Positions 22,072-32,487 of a stretch of 64,000 nt of DNA are shown in pieces. Position numbers and translations under genes: made by a program. Origin of the DNA: Anticarsia gemmatalis. Taxonomy: Eukaryota > Arthropoda > Insecta > Lepidoptera > Erebidae. Under the pieces are notes generated by a model that was not told where the DNA came from, ran no database searches, and was given only the letters and a program-made list of their open reading frames with translations. Position 1 is the first letter of the stretch. Every line of letters starts with the position of its first letter. Location: NCBI RefSeq assembly GCF_050436995.1, contig NC_134775.1:6921124-6985123 (forward strand). Direction: 5' to 3'.

Positions 22072-22353
22072 TTATACAACACGGTCATTTTTCAGTTCGC
22101 CCGAGCGCTCGCGCCTAAAAATCGACATGCGTAAATTATTTCTGTTTATCTCTTGCTGCATCCAACGTCTATGGCATTTTTTGTATATACGATATATCAA
22201 GAATAATAGTCCAATGCCAATCACCAACGCAATTATGGATAATATTATGTTCGTCGTACTTAGATGCATACGAATTTCGTCCACCGAGGCCACGTTAGAT
22301 CCAGCCGCATTTTGGGCTATTATCACTTCTTCTCGCGATTGGGTCTTTCCCAT
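22072..22353 (-). CDS. Small putatively myristoylated single-pass membrane protein of gypsy C
   Basis: The 93-residue ORF starts at ATG 22353 and lies between the primer site and gag, in the same direction. The N-terminus MGKTQS fits the N-myristoylation pattern M-G-x-x-x-S. A polar segment (REEVIIAQNAAGSNVASVDE) follows, then one hydrophobic span of about 21 residues (NIILSIIALVIGIGLLFLIY) and a basic tail with KKCHRRWMQQE and RRER. This predicts a membrane-associated protein with the basic tail in the cytosol. I do not recognise a named family. Its position suggests it is the first gene of the element; possible roles include membrane targeting of Gag or release. It is not an envelope: it is too short and has no ectodomain. 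Confidence 0.65.
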   Translation of the reverse strand: MGKTQSREEVIIAQNAAGSNVASVDEIRMHLSTTNIILSIIALVIGIGLLFLIYRIYKKCHRRWMQQEINRNNLRMSIFRRERSGELKNDRVV

Positions 22354-22543
22354 TTTGGCAAGTTTTGATTTTTACGAGTATACACTGACACGTGTGGTAA
22401 GCACCAGTAATAAGCTTATTGAAATGCATCTTAACTCACGTACTAAGTCCAATACTTTTGTTTAGAATATTTTACCCATATTTGGTTTGACTTCGAAGAA
22501 CGCTAGCGGCACAACCCGACGCGTGATTCTCGGTAAGCCGACA
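22354..22543 (-). other. Leader of gypsy C between primer site and small ORF
   Basis: About 190 bases with no ORF; it includes CACGTGTCAGTGTATACTCG on the minus strand just upstream of the small ORF. Confidence 0.4.
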
Positions 22544-22561
22544 CTTTCGGCAGGGTCGCCA
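22544..22561 (-). other. Primer binding site of gypsy C
   Basis: The minus strand reads TGGCGACCCTGCCGAAAG immediately after the LTR end (...CCGTACA). The tRNA is not assigned. Confidence 0.6.
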
Positions 22562-22681
22562 TGTACGGTAGGATGAGTATATTGAATAAAACACGATGAC
22601 TGCTGATAATATACTGATTTATTAATGATCAATATTAGGTTTATATACTAGGATTACATGTTCTATAGGAGGGACCTTACA
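22562..22681 (-). repeat. 5' LTR of gypsy C, short
   Basis: On the minus strand it begins TGTAAGGTCCC and ends CTACCGTACA (TG...CA). It holds TATATAAAC and ATTAATAAATC, candidates for TATA box and polyadenylation signal. At 120 bp it is short and may be truncated at the D junction, although a TG start argues it is complete. Confidence 0.55.
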
Positions 22682-23105
22682 CTATAGCAGTATCATCCGC
22701 GTAGCAGAAAATTTGTGCATTTGTATTGTAAGGTTACAAAGTGCATTTATGTATATCAGGAACATTGTAGGTCCTAATACGCTTCCTTGAGGGACGCCAT
22801 AGGAACTGTTTGCATCGTCACTAGTAAACTGGCTCACTCTGACCCTCTGTTTTCTGGTCCCGAGATAATCCTTGAAAAGGCTTAGTGGCGCACCACGTAC
22901 TCCTATGCCTTCCAGTTTTTGTAAAAGAATTGGGACAGAGACGGTGTCGAAGGCTTTTTTTAGATCTAAAAATGCAGATATACATTTTTTACCCTTGTCT
23001 AATTGTTCAGTTACATAAGTACTTAGTCCTATGACAGCATCTTCAGTAGAAACAGCTTGACGAAAGCCAAATTGTGATTTAGATAATATGTCGAATTGGG
23101 CATAC

Positions 23106-23990
23106 CGACTAAAAACCTGACGGTGTTCCTTCTACTGTCACCATAAGGTGGCCAGGACGCGGTACCTCCAATCGGATACTCCGCGTTCCAGCCGGTGACG
23201 GCCCGCTTTGGATGCGGGCCCTACTTCGAGCGGGGGCGGACTTGACGATTGTCCCCCCCTAACTCTCCACTTCACGGGGGTGCGCCAGAAACACACAGCG
23301 CACTCCCCACCTCTCGGACCTGTTCCCTGTCCAGGCGACGGAGCGTTCCGCCTCCGCCGCCCACAGGTCCGCCTCACGGGGGCCGGAGATCATCCCGGCG
23401 CCTACGACGCCCAGTGCGTCTTGCGCGGGAAGGGAGGGGAGCGTTGATTTCTCGCTCCCGTTCCGCCGCCTCTTTGAGGGAAATGACCTCTTCACAAAAT
23501 GAGGCGACGGCCGACCACGCTGCCTCGCTCCCGACCATGGACAGAACCACAGGCGAGAGCGAGAGGTCGCTCCCGACCACCCCGGTCAATTGACGGCGCT
23601 GCGACGACCACGCCTGGCAGTGTGCCAGCGTATGCAGCGCAGTATCGGGGCAGTCACCACAATGATGGCACCTGGGCGTCTGCTCGCGGCCTATGCGACA
23701 CAGGTACTTGCCGAAACAACCATGTCCGGTCAAGACCTGTGTCAGCCGATATGTGAGCGCGCCGTGCCCTCTCTCCAGCCACTCCGTGACCGCCGGCCGC
23801 ACGGCCTCGATGGTTACGAGGCCGGCGCTGGGGTCTTCTAGCCGCCGCTTCCACGCCGCCAGGACATCTTGGCGGAGCTCTGCTCTCCGCGCCTCGACTT
23901 CTTGAGGCGCTGGCAGTGAGCCTCCGCCTCGGGCCTCCTCGTGCCATGTATAGAGTGACGCGAGGGCCCCCGCGTCTAACCTTTGTATAC
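23106..23990 (-). pseudogene. R1-clade non-LTR fragment (RT C-terminus and 3' end)
   Basis: A GC-rich block inside the RT of element D. The minus strand encodes about 210 residues in one frame: LYTWHEEARGGG, EVEARRAELRQDVLAAWKRR, ...GHGCFGKYLCRIGREQTP, CHHCGDCPDTALHTLAHCQAW and a basic C-terminus ending at 23374. The C-x2-C-x8-H-x4-C finger after RT is characteristic of the R1 clade (R1, TRAS, SART). A GC-rich 3' non-coding part follows. It is 5' truncated and cannot be active. Confidence 0.75.
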
Positions 23991-24319
23991 TGGCGTAACA
24001 ATGGCCAACTTTAACAAGGTCGGAAAGATGCCTTCAGTAAAACAAATATTGGCAAGATGTGTAATTATGGGAACAACATCCTGTCGTATATATTTTAGAA
24101 ATGCAGTAGAAATATTATCCCAACCAGACGCACTGTTAGATTTAAGACTCATTAGGATAAGATCCACTTCTTCATTGCCAGTGTCTAACAGTACGAAGGA
24201 GTTGGGCTGCATTTGTTGTGGACAACGCAGGTCATTTTGGTTATAGTTCAATATGGGCTGAACTTGTTGAGCAAGATTCCTACCAATATTTGCAAAATAA
24301 TCGTTTATATAAGGTAGGT

Positions 24320-24840
24320 ACGCCTTGTAAGGCCCATTTTTTGTAAAATTGGTATAAATATATTTTTTTTAATAAAATAGAGAAACCAACTTAATCACAA
24401 TATTACTCATTTATTTGTGAATAAATTCAACATACGAATCAACATATTTATTTGGAATTTCTTATAAAAACAATTGTTTTTAAAAACCTCTAAAGTGGGC
24501 CTTTTTAGGAACATAGGTACCTAGCAAGGCCCAATAACAATTACGTTATTTCTAAATATTTTAAATACAAAGATTATCTAAAAACATAACGCTTAACCTA
24601 ACATAAGATATTCCTAGGTAAACAGTCTGTTACAATAGTTTTTTGGTCATAAATTAGACGGTGGGCCTACTAAGGCGTAGCAAAACTAAATACTTCTACA
24701 AAATAAAAATCTCAAAAAATAAACAACTAAAAACACTTTTGTGGTGCTATTCTAACAATCACTTTTGGAGAGATCAACATTTACTTAACTTATTCGTAAA
24801 AAAAAATACCGTCACATTTTCGGTGGGCCTTCTTAGGAGT
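24320..24840. repeat. Subterminal GGGCCTNNTNAGG repeats, left side of pogo element
   Basis: Motif occurrences: TGTAAGGCCCA (about 24326), GTGGGCCTTTTTAGG (about 24495), CAAGGCCCA (about 24533), GTGGGCCTACTAAGG (about 24661) and GTGGGCCTTCTTAGG (about 24823). They lie outside the transposase gene and are candidate transposase-binding sites. Confidence 0.75.
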
Positions 24841-24895
24841 ATAGAAAAAAACAAAAATCATTTAAATAGAAACTTCTACCTTATTAATTATGCTT

Positions 24896-27054
24896 TTAGT
24901 TACAATCTGGGCATAAAAACTCTTCTACATCATTCTTAGTTAGCCCAACACATTCTTCGTGGTACCATAAAGAACAAATAATGCATTGCCGCATATCGGC
25001 GACTCGTTCAGCTTTACAAGCTTGGCAATACCATCCCTCTGTCTGGTTTTCTTTTGACCTAGTACCTCTTTTGTTTACAAATGCTCTTTTTTCTTTAACC
25101 CTCTTTTTATCTGCGTCTTTACCTCCATTATCATTTTTGTTTCTCTGGTTATTTCTTCGGCTTTTAGTATATTTTGCCTTCGGTTTTGTTGTTTTTAATT
25201 TCTTTTCTTGAACAGCATTAAACAGATCTTTGGTTACTTTTTGACCAATATAATTAATCGCTTTTCGCCTTGGTTTACTTTTAACTGTTACAAAGTTAGG
25301 TGTCGGAATGAATTCGTGAAACGGAGACCTCTTTTGTCTTTTCTGATTAATGCTTCGTTTTAAATTTGATAATGACATATTGTCAGAATCATCGGAATGA
25401 CGGTCGTCTTTTTGGATGTCCCGTGTCTCTATTCGATCTGGCTCTGTTTGAGGTGGCCCCACTCCCCTTTCTTCTGATTCTGATTCTGATGACGTATAAA
25501 TCTTATGGTAATAAGCAGACTTTTGAATGGGTTTTTGCAATCTGTTTATATCAATAATAGTTTCATCGTGTGAATCTGATGAACATGAATGAATCACTGG
25601 TCTTCGCTGTAAATAGTGTCCAGAAGTGCTTGGAATCGGAGAATGATATTGTAGTTCCCAATCGCAAATATTAATGTCTGATTGTTCTATATTATCTTCA
25701 GCATCAGATTCACAGGAAGAACTGTAGTCAACCAATTTCTTAACTGCATTAGTTGACGTTTGATTTTTTGACTGTAGATTAAATGGAGGTGGAGATGAAC
25801 ATTCAGAGCTGTTGTGTTGTAAGTCAACGAAAGCAAGAGAATCAGAAGCAGGTTCATGCAAAGCAGGCCGTTCTGAGAGGATAGAAGGTGCAAATGCCTC
25901 TATGGGAATTGCATTCGGATTATAAGGATGGAGTCCAGTTGCTCTAAACCCGTTCTTTATATTTTCTGGGGTTATGCACTTAGGCCATACCCTGGAGAAA
26001 ATTTTATTAAATCTTGCCTTCGTGAGTTTGCGTTCTGGATGACGATAGGCGTACGATAATACTTCCTCATCCCAGTGGTGTTCGTAGGATTTATTCACAG
26101 ACTTATCCAACGGTTGCAACTCATGAGTAGTGTTGGATGGTAAACAATATAGTACGATATTGTTTTCGTCTGCAGCATCTACAATTCTTGCATCTAAATG
26201 CGAAGCAGCTCCATCGAAAATAAGCAAACATTTCCCAGGAGACTTGTAGTTGCCGAGATGATGGATGAAGTCTACAAACAATTCAGTAGTCATACTACCT
26301 TTTGGTGCCATCTTGACTATAGTGCCATCAGGCAAATTGTCGTTAAATTCTGGGCGTAGTCTTTTTCCTTTAAATAAAATCATAGGAGGAACTGAATTAC
26401 CAGAAGCATTCACACACATTGCAATTGTGACGTTTTCAGCATGTTCCTGTGCTATGAAATGTACTCTCTTGCTTCCCTTTTGTGCAAGAACTTGTTGCCG
26501 GTGGTGCAACGTTAAGCGACATCCTTTCTCGTCGATCTTTCTGGATGTTGGGGAATGTCTAACTCGTCATACAGTTTTTTTACTGCTTGAAAATGCTGTT
26601 GCACAATGTGCTTGTTAAATTTTTGAGCCCTTGCAGGGTTCATAAACTGAGCTTTGCGAATAGAAATTTCGGAGTTTCTCTTCAAAAAATTGTTCAGCCA
26701 TTTTCTGCCAGCAATGCATTTTTTGTCATTGAAGGTATTTGTTATATCATAGGCTTTACAAAATAAGTAGGCTTGTTTCCTAACAATCTTGCGAGTCAAA
26801 GGCACGCCTACTTGAGCCAGTCGGGTTATTCGTTTTGCTAAACTTTTTTCTTGATCTTTAGTTAGTACAGTTTTTCGTCCAATGCTCTTTTCCTCGTTGC
26901 CAGATTTTAAATGGTTTCGTAAAGTTCTTCTTGGGATATTGAAGGTTGCTGCTGCCTTTCGTTGTGACATCTGTTTGCTTTTGACTGATTCAATAGCTGA
27001 TTTAAGCTGTTCTTCAGTCCATTTACCACGTATTTTCTTATCTGTTGATTCCAT
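24896..27054 (-). pseudogene. Pogo-like transposase with C-terminal PHD finger, one frameshift
   Basis: A DDE transposase. It starts at ATG 27054 with a Psq-type helix-turn-helix (EEQLKSAIESVKSKQMSQRK, FNIPRRTLRNHL) and a CENP-B-type domain (LAKRITRLAQVGVPLTR, GRKWLNNFLKRN). A one-base shift near 26520-26540 separates this part (26512-27054) from the DDE domain. That domain reads VDEKG in the other frame near the shift, then LLIFDGAASHLDA and HELQPLDKSVNKSYEHHWDE for the second and third D (24896-26509). A long Ser/acidic linker and a basic region precede a PHD finger at the C-terminus (WYCQACKAERVADM, CIICSLWYHEECVG, FLCPDCN). Apart from the shift it is intact, about 720 residues. Confidence 0.85.
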
Positions 27055-27737
27055 CTTGTAAAACCTGAAAAAATAGTTAAATATTTAATTTAAAAATACG
27101 GCAAAAGAGTTTCAGTTTAACAAAATGTATAACGACTTTAACATAAGTTTACTAAAATTTAACAAATTTATGATCTGAACTAAGTTAAGTTAGGTAAATA
27201 GGTACTCGTAACTTCTTATTAATCTTATCTTTAATATCGTTAACAAAAATTGCCATAAATAACCAAAATATCTTTAAGATTCCAAAACAACTATAATTTT
27301 CCATAGACCTATAAAGGCCCGGGCCTTATTAGAAGCCCATGCAGTGGGCCTTAATAGGGACTTCATCCGATATATGTAACAATTTCTTTTAATTGAAAAC
27401 TATCAAAGAATTCAAACAACACTTACCTTGCCAGTCGTGCCCACAAGTTTAGGTAACGTTGTATGTAAGCAGAATTACGAAAACGGCATGTTTTTCTTAT
27501 GAAATATTAAAAAGTTTGTGAGCGTGAGGTTATAAACCGTACGCCATTTGCAACTCCACTGACAAACTGTCAAACACTGAGAACATGGCGTCAATTTCCT
27601 TTTGATATGAAGTTGCAGTTTTGTCTATGGTACTAACCGAATATTGGCGCGCAATTTGAACTCATTCGAACTTGCAACTTTCAAAATATTGAATGTGGGC
27701 CTTTTTAGGCGCAGGACCTTTTTGGGCGCACCTACCT
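27055..27737. repeat. Right non-coding arm of pogo element with GGGCC motifs
   Basis: AT-rich sequence holding AAGGCCCGGGCCTTATTAGAA (about 27313), GTGGGCCTTAATAGGG (about 27342) and GTGGGCCTTTTTAGGCG (about 27695), mirroring the left arm. The transposase promoter presumably lies here. No other gene is seen. Confidence 0.65.
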
Positions 27738-28345
27738 TAGTTGACTGATTCTAAGGGAGTTGATTTTATATTAAGTAAGTCAGAGTTGTAATTATTAGGT
27801 TTATTTGTGTAACTTATGGTTTTTATATTTTTCCACAGTAATTTGTTATTGGTAACTGATTTTGTAATTAGATCTCTTTCGTATTTCCTTTTTATTTTTT
27901 TTTATAAGATTGTTACAATGATTCCTATATCTAATATATGTTATTTTTAAAATTTCGTTAAGAGGGTCACTTTTATTATCTTTTTGTAGCGGTTTTTAAT
28001 ACAACGCAGAATCCCTGGAGTGATCCAAGGTTTTATAATACGCTTACTGTTTGGTATTTTAGTTAAAATTGTATTTCTACTGATAGATTCAGTTAGTTTT
28101 TGTACCAATAAGTTAGTTAGGGTTTCAGGGTCATTACAAAGAAGTAATGCGGCTAGATTGTTCTCTTGTACATACTTGTGTGCCTGCTCAAAGTCTATAG
28201 TGGATTTAGTTTTATTAGCTACAGGGGTGTTTTTTAATTTTGATAGGGATAAAAGGGTGGTATAATGATCCGTAATACTAGTGCGTAGGATAGCTATAGA
28301 AGCTGTGGTTTTGTGTTTGTTTAGTATAGTATAATAGTCCAATGA

Positions 28346-29770
28346 TCGGTTTGGTAATATGCTTGGCCTTGTTTCACCGGCAGTATTCCTGGATTTCCTT
28401 CAAGGCTTTGCAGATGAAGGGCCAGCGACGGCATTGTCACTCTCATCAGTAACACGACGCACCTGTGGAGGGCGTTTTATATTTTTAATAGGAATTTTAG
28501 TATCTCTATCACCTATTTTTATGGGTAAAACGTTTCTCTTTGCTTCACCTGTGACCTTAGCTTTCGTATATCGCGGTTTGTCCTTACTTTTACGTTTATT
28601 TACATCTTTACCGAAAATAGTATCGCCTTCTTTAAACTTAACATCGCCTTCACCACCTTTCCTAGCTCTATTATTTTCTTTAATAGTAACCATTTTTTCC
28701 GCTAAGTGTTCATATAAAGTTACTAATTTTTGGAAGTAACGCTTATCTAATGCTATGCTAAAAGGGCTTGTTGAGTCAGTGTGCCCGAAGACAACTTCGA
28801 ATGGAGTAAGCTCAGTAACAGAATGAATAGTATGATTATATGCCAAAACAGAATAGGTCATAACCGAGGCCGCGTCAGTACATCGTTTCTCATATTCAGC
28901 CAATCTGTATATTTCAATTAAAGTAGAATGGAACCTCTCGATAAGGCCCATCGAATTAGGGTTGTTTGGTGTTCCAATATGAAATTCTATTTTGTGTAAA
29001 TTCAAAAATTCTTTAATAAGTTCATTATTAAATTCAGTACCGGGATCAGAGCTTATCTTTTTTGGAGTACCGTAATAAGAAAAATATTTTGTAAGTGCTC
29101 TCGTTACTTCAGGAGTTGATTTTCCCTGAGTTTCGATTGCTTGACCCAATTTACTGAATGCGTCAATGATAGTTAAATAAGTTTTACCTTCAACACTAAA
29201 CAGATCTATGAATTATTCTTGTAATGGCGCGTCCTGGGTTTGCGTTAATTGTAAAATAGGTTTTATAGGTTTTCTATCATATTTTGTTTTTTGACATGCT
29301 TCACAACTATTTATTACGGCTGTTACGGTTTCCTGCATTCTATCCCAATAATAATTTCTACGCAATCTAAGTAACGTTTCTTTTATACCACGGTGGCAAG
29401 ACTTTCCTTCATGATGTTTCAAAATTAATGCCTTCTGTTCTTTCTCGTCTTCTATAAAAATAACCCTTTCCGTACATTGAAAGAAATTAACTGTACCTTT
29501 TTTTGAATAAATCGATTATTATATTGCTAAATAATTTACGATGTTCATCTTCCTCAAAGTAAATAAAATACTTAAGTTTTGGTTCAAGGTATTTCTTTAG
29601 GAATTCCTTTACCAATTCAGGATTATTTTTAGGAAGGAAAACTTCTAATATCTTTTGTTTTTCGCGTGATAACTTGTTAACATGCATCTGATTTTTAAAC
29701 CATGGAAATATTAATATTTGATTGGGCTTCGTGTCTATTGCTTCATGGAATAAAGGTATTCCAGTTAATT
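28346..29770 (-). pseudogene. Errantivirus-like element E: RNase H/integrase region
   Basis: On the minus strand: end of RNase H/linker (29487-29687), zinc-binding region LKHHEGKSCHRGIKE to CEACQKTKYD (29422-29213), and the integrase core with D in the IDLFS segment, ISSDPGTEFN and GLIERFHSTLIE (to about 28900). A long C-terminal region ends at 28400 (QVRRVTDESDNAVAGPSS). At least two frame breaks occur (near 29150-29213 and 29425-29490). The fragment stops at element D on one side and BEL element F on the other. It resembles errantivirus A integrase in organisation but is a different, diverged sequence. No env or LTR is visible. Confidence 0.75.
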
Positions 29771-29773
29771 CCA

Positions 29774-31186
29774 GACTGAAGAAAAGAAAAGGCTGATTCC
29801 CCTCGATGCAACCTATCTACAAAGAGCTGAAAATATGTGGATACGAGCGATGCAGGATGAAAGCTACGCACAGGAAAGGACAAGGATAGAAAACGGTAAT
29901 GCGCCGACTGAAAAAGATCGACTAGCCAATCTAAGCGTTATCATCGGCGAAGATGGCTTGCTGCGCCTACGGGGAAGAATTTCAGCTGCACCCGGAATTA
30001 GTGTAACCACGACCAACCCTGTTCTGCTCGACGGCCAACATCGATACACGAAAATGTATATCCAGCACATACATGAGAAAATGATCCACGGCGGAGTAGA
30101 GCTGGTTGTGAATGAACTGCGACAGCGGTGTTGGGTGACACGAATACGCCCGACGGTAAAAAACGTTATAAGGAATTGCCAGAGATGTAAAATAAGAAGA
30201 GCAAAGCCGACTAAGCCTTCAACAGGAGACTTACCAGCAGCTCGACTAACTCACGGCGCAAGACCCTTCTCTTACACAGGGGTCGATTACTTTGGTCCAG
30301 TAGAAGTAACAGTAGCCAGACACAGAGAAAAGAGATGGGTAGCTCTCTTCACCTGTCTCACTGTAAGAGCAGTACACTTAGAAGTGGTGCCGTCGTTAAG
30401 CGCAGACTCGGCTATCTGCGCGATAAGAAGATTCATCGGGAGAAGAGGAATGCCGACAGAGCTGTGGTCGGACAACGGAACTTGTTTCAAAGCAGCCGAC
30501 AAGGAGCTACGGGAAGCCTGGAGAGCAATGCAGGAAGAAGCGAGTGTACACCATATAAAGTGGCGCTTCATACCCCCTGCCTCGCCTTTCATGGGAGGGG
30601 CATGGGAGCGTCTAGTACGGAGCGTAAAAGAAGCCCTTCGGGTTACACTCCGAGAAAAGCATCCCAGCGACGAAGTTCTACATACGCTCCTGGTCGAAGC
30701 CGAGAACATTCTAAATTCACGTCCTCTCACCCATGTGACGATCAACCCCGGAGAACCGGAAGCTCTAACGCCAAATCACATTCTACTGGGTCCGAGCTGT
30801 CACGTGCCTGCGCCTGGCAACTTTAACGAGAACAATGAGGCCACTCGAAGTCTGTGGAGACGAGCGCAGCAACTAGCAGACACTTTCTGGAAGCGTTGGG
30901 TAAAAGAATACAGGCCGTTACTCCAACACCGGCGGGAGCCGCACGCATCTGGTACACCCCTGCGTGTCGGCGATGTAGTAATCATCTGCGATTCCAACCT
31001 ACCGAGGAATGTGTGGCCAAAGGGACGAGTGACACGCGTCTTCCCTGGCAAAGACAACGAGATACGAGTTGTGGACATCACTACCAGCAACGGCCATGTC
31101 TTGCGGCGACCATGCAAGAAGGTCATCGTGCTACCAGTTGAATCGCAAGATGCGACGGCGGGAGAAATGTGCACGATGAACGCATA
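29774..31186 (+). CDS. BEL/Pao integrase region of element F (partial pol)
   Basis: Open frame of 450 residues from 29835, extending a little upstream, ending at the stop within the LTR start (MCTMNA, stop 31184-31186). Zinc-binding region: HIHEKMIHGGVELVVNELR to CQRCKIRR. The core has YTGVDYFGPV (D), ELWSDNGTCFKAAD (D) and FMGGAWERLVRSVKE (E). The C-terminal part has the VGDVVIICDSNLPRNVWPKG module characteristic of BEL/Pao integrases. Gag, protease, RT and RNase H are missing. The copy in K differs by a few substitutions (for example W to R next to SDNG) and one missing Lys codon near the end. Confidence 0.9.
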
Positions 31187-31875
31187 AATAAATAACTTTT
31201 GTATATAGTAAATTAGGCACATAAACGCATAAAGTAATACGTAAAGATTAGATTGCACATTGTTTACATAAATATATAAATAATAGCATATTTTAAATAA
31301 TAATTGACATTTAAATTCTTACTTTATACGTTTATGTCAAATTCATAATTTAAAAATATTATTAATAACAACCTTTTGTTTACATAGAACTTTGTAGAAA
31401 CACGAATATTATTATTAGAACCTTCCAGTTAATAAGAATCATACGAAGGAACAATCGCGAAACACCGAGCGCCGGCGATCCTTCGATTAAACACGCCGAT
31501 CGTTCCCGAAAGTACAAGAATGAGAAAGACGTATTGGCAAAACGCGTATGCGCGAGCGAGACGGAAAATCTCTAGAACATCGCGCGGCGCGACACGGCGC
31601 GCTTGATCTTTCGCTATGATTCTAGAAGCAATGTTTGTGAATATAAATATGGACGCGCGCCGAGTAGCGGCAGTTTAAGTTTTAAACTCATCGAATGAAG
31701 ATCACATCGGAGAAAGAAGAAAAGTACATAGTGAATAAACCGTACATAGTAAAGTATATGAACAGTGTATAGTAAATAGTTTATAATACAGTCCACTTTG
31801 AAGAATTGAAGAAAATAAAGTAAATATATTACTTCGCAACCGGTGTTCTTATTGAAAGATTAGTAATCCTCCACA
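31168..31875 (+). repeat. 3' LTR of BEL element F
   Basis: It begins TGTGCACGATGAACGC right after the purine tract GCGGGAGAAA and ends ...AATCCTCCACA (708 bp, TG...CA). The pol stop lies inside it. A TATAAATA box is at about 31641, and AATAAAG near 31817 is a polyadenylation candidate. Essentially the same LTR is at 53701-54401; a diverged solo copy is at 48521-51087. Confidence 0.9.
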
Positions 31876-31929
31876 CGCATATTACAAGAACAACCAGAAT
31901 CTGGTATAACTTTTCTAACGTGACTGTGA

Positions 31930-32325
31930 AGTTGTCCAACGACCATTATTTAACGCCATGACAAGACTGCAGTTCTTTCCCCTGGAGTGGAAGGTTGCGC
32001 AAATCATAATGCTGCTGAAACCAGACAAACAACCAGAAGAAGCAAAATCATATAGACCTATAAGCCTGCTACCCACCCAATCAAAAATATTTGAATTCTT
32101 TCTGCTGCAACAAATTTTACCTATCCTTAAAGAAAAAGGACTAATCCCTGACCATCAGTTTTGATTGCGCTGTAAACATGCCACTGTCGACCAAGATCAC
32201 AGACAAGATCATGGAATCACTAGAAACAAAGTCTTACTGTAACAGTGCGTTTCTAGATATATCTCAAGCGTTTGACCGCGTCTGGCATGAAGGTCTGCTT
32301 TTAAACTAAAAAACGCCCTACCAAA
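31930..32325 (+). pseudogene. Jockey-type RT fragment G
   Basis: The start of an RT domain: FFPLEWKVAQIIMLLKPDKQ, SYRPISLLPTQSKIFE and LIPDHQF (31958-32164), then in shifted frames LRCKHATVDQ and FLDISQAFDRVWHEGLL up to 32325. It has a stop at 32164 and further shifts. No catalytic ADD is retained. It is followed by a Helitron 5' end. Confidence 0.75.
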
Positions 32326-32487
32326 TCTATACTAATATACTATATACTAATATACCTACTATATTATTATAAAGCTGAAGAGTTTGTTTGTTTGTTTGAA
32401 CGCGCTAATCTCGGGAACTACTGGTCTGATTTGAAAAATTCTTTCAGTATTAGATAACCCATTTATGGAGAAAGGCTATAGGTTAAG
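32326..32487 (+). mobile_element. Helitron 5' fragment
   Basis: It begins TCTATACTAATATACTATAT and contains TATAAAGCTGAAGAGTTTGT, the TTTG repeats and GAACTACTGG, matching the first half of the Helitron at 204-462. The 3' end (CTAG) is missing; the sequence switches to a non-LTR fragment at about 32488. Confidence 0.7.

Larger units (their letters stand above)
16664..22681 (-). mobile_element. Ty3/gypsy retrotransposon C, 3' LTR missing
   Basis: On the minus strand: 5' LTR (22562-22681), primer site, small membrane-protein ORF, gag, pol (protease, RT, RNase H) and integrase. It ends abruptly at about 16664, joined to the RT of element B. A SINE splits the RNase H-integrase linker. Apart from the SINE and the lost 3' end, the reading frames are open, making this one of the best preserved elements here. 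It lies in non-LTR element D at 22681. Confidence 0.85.
24312..27737 (-). mobile_element. Pogo-like DNA transposon with PHD-finger transposase
   Basis: The inverted ends are AGGTAGGTACGCC (24312) and the complement of AGGTAGGTGCGCC (27737), flanked by TA (24310-24311, 27738-27739). The frame of host element D is in phase across the site when one TA is removed. Both flanks carry several copies of a GGGCCTTNTTAGG-like motif. One transposase gene occupies most of the minus strand. TA target and CENP-B/DDE organisation place it with pogo/Tigger in the Tc1/mariner superfamily. Confidence 0.9.
22682..28345 (-). pseudogene. Non-LTR retrotransposon D (jockey/CR1-type), interrupted
   Basis: Pieces on the minus strand read in order: end of endonuclease and linker (28342-27947: ITDHYTTLLSLS, KPWITPGILRCIKN), a shifted linker piece (about 27946-27740), RT start (24290-23976: GWDNISTAFLKYI, LLKLAIVTPVYKG) and the RT core (23105-22682: SQFGFRQAVSTEDAV, FLDLKKAFDTVSVPILLQKL, YGVPQGSVLGP, YADDTAIV). 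The catalytic ADD lies at the edge where gypsy C begins; the rest is lost. A pogo-like element and an R1 fragment interrupt it, and about 35 RT residues are missing at the R1 fragment. It is similar in layout to element L (55670-60983). Confidence 0.8.
29771..31875 (+). mobile_element. BEL/Pao element F, 5' truncated
   Basis: It contains only the end of the pol linker, integrase and 3' LTR. It is nearly identical to the corresponding part of element K (53701-64000), starting at the GACTGAAGAAAAG shared with K near 61110, so the two belong to one young family. Its 5' edge is a direct joint with errantivirus E. Confidence 0.85.

Noticed and set aside
22040..22465. Plus-strand 141-residue ORF opposite the small gypsy ORF
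   Set aside because: It has no motif and runs antisense to the ATG-started MG-x3-S protein that lies in the element's own direction.
23138..23905. GC-rich overlapping ORFs on both strands as host genes or rDNA
   Set aside because: Only the minus frame carrying the R1-type finger has recognisable protein; the others result from high GC. No rRNA sequence was seen.
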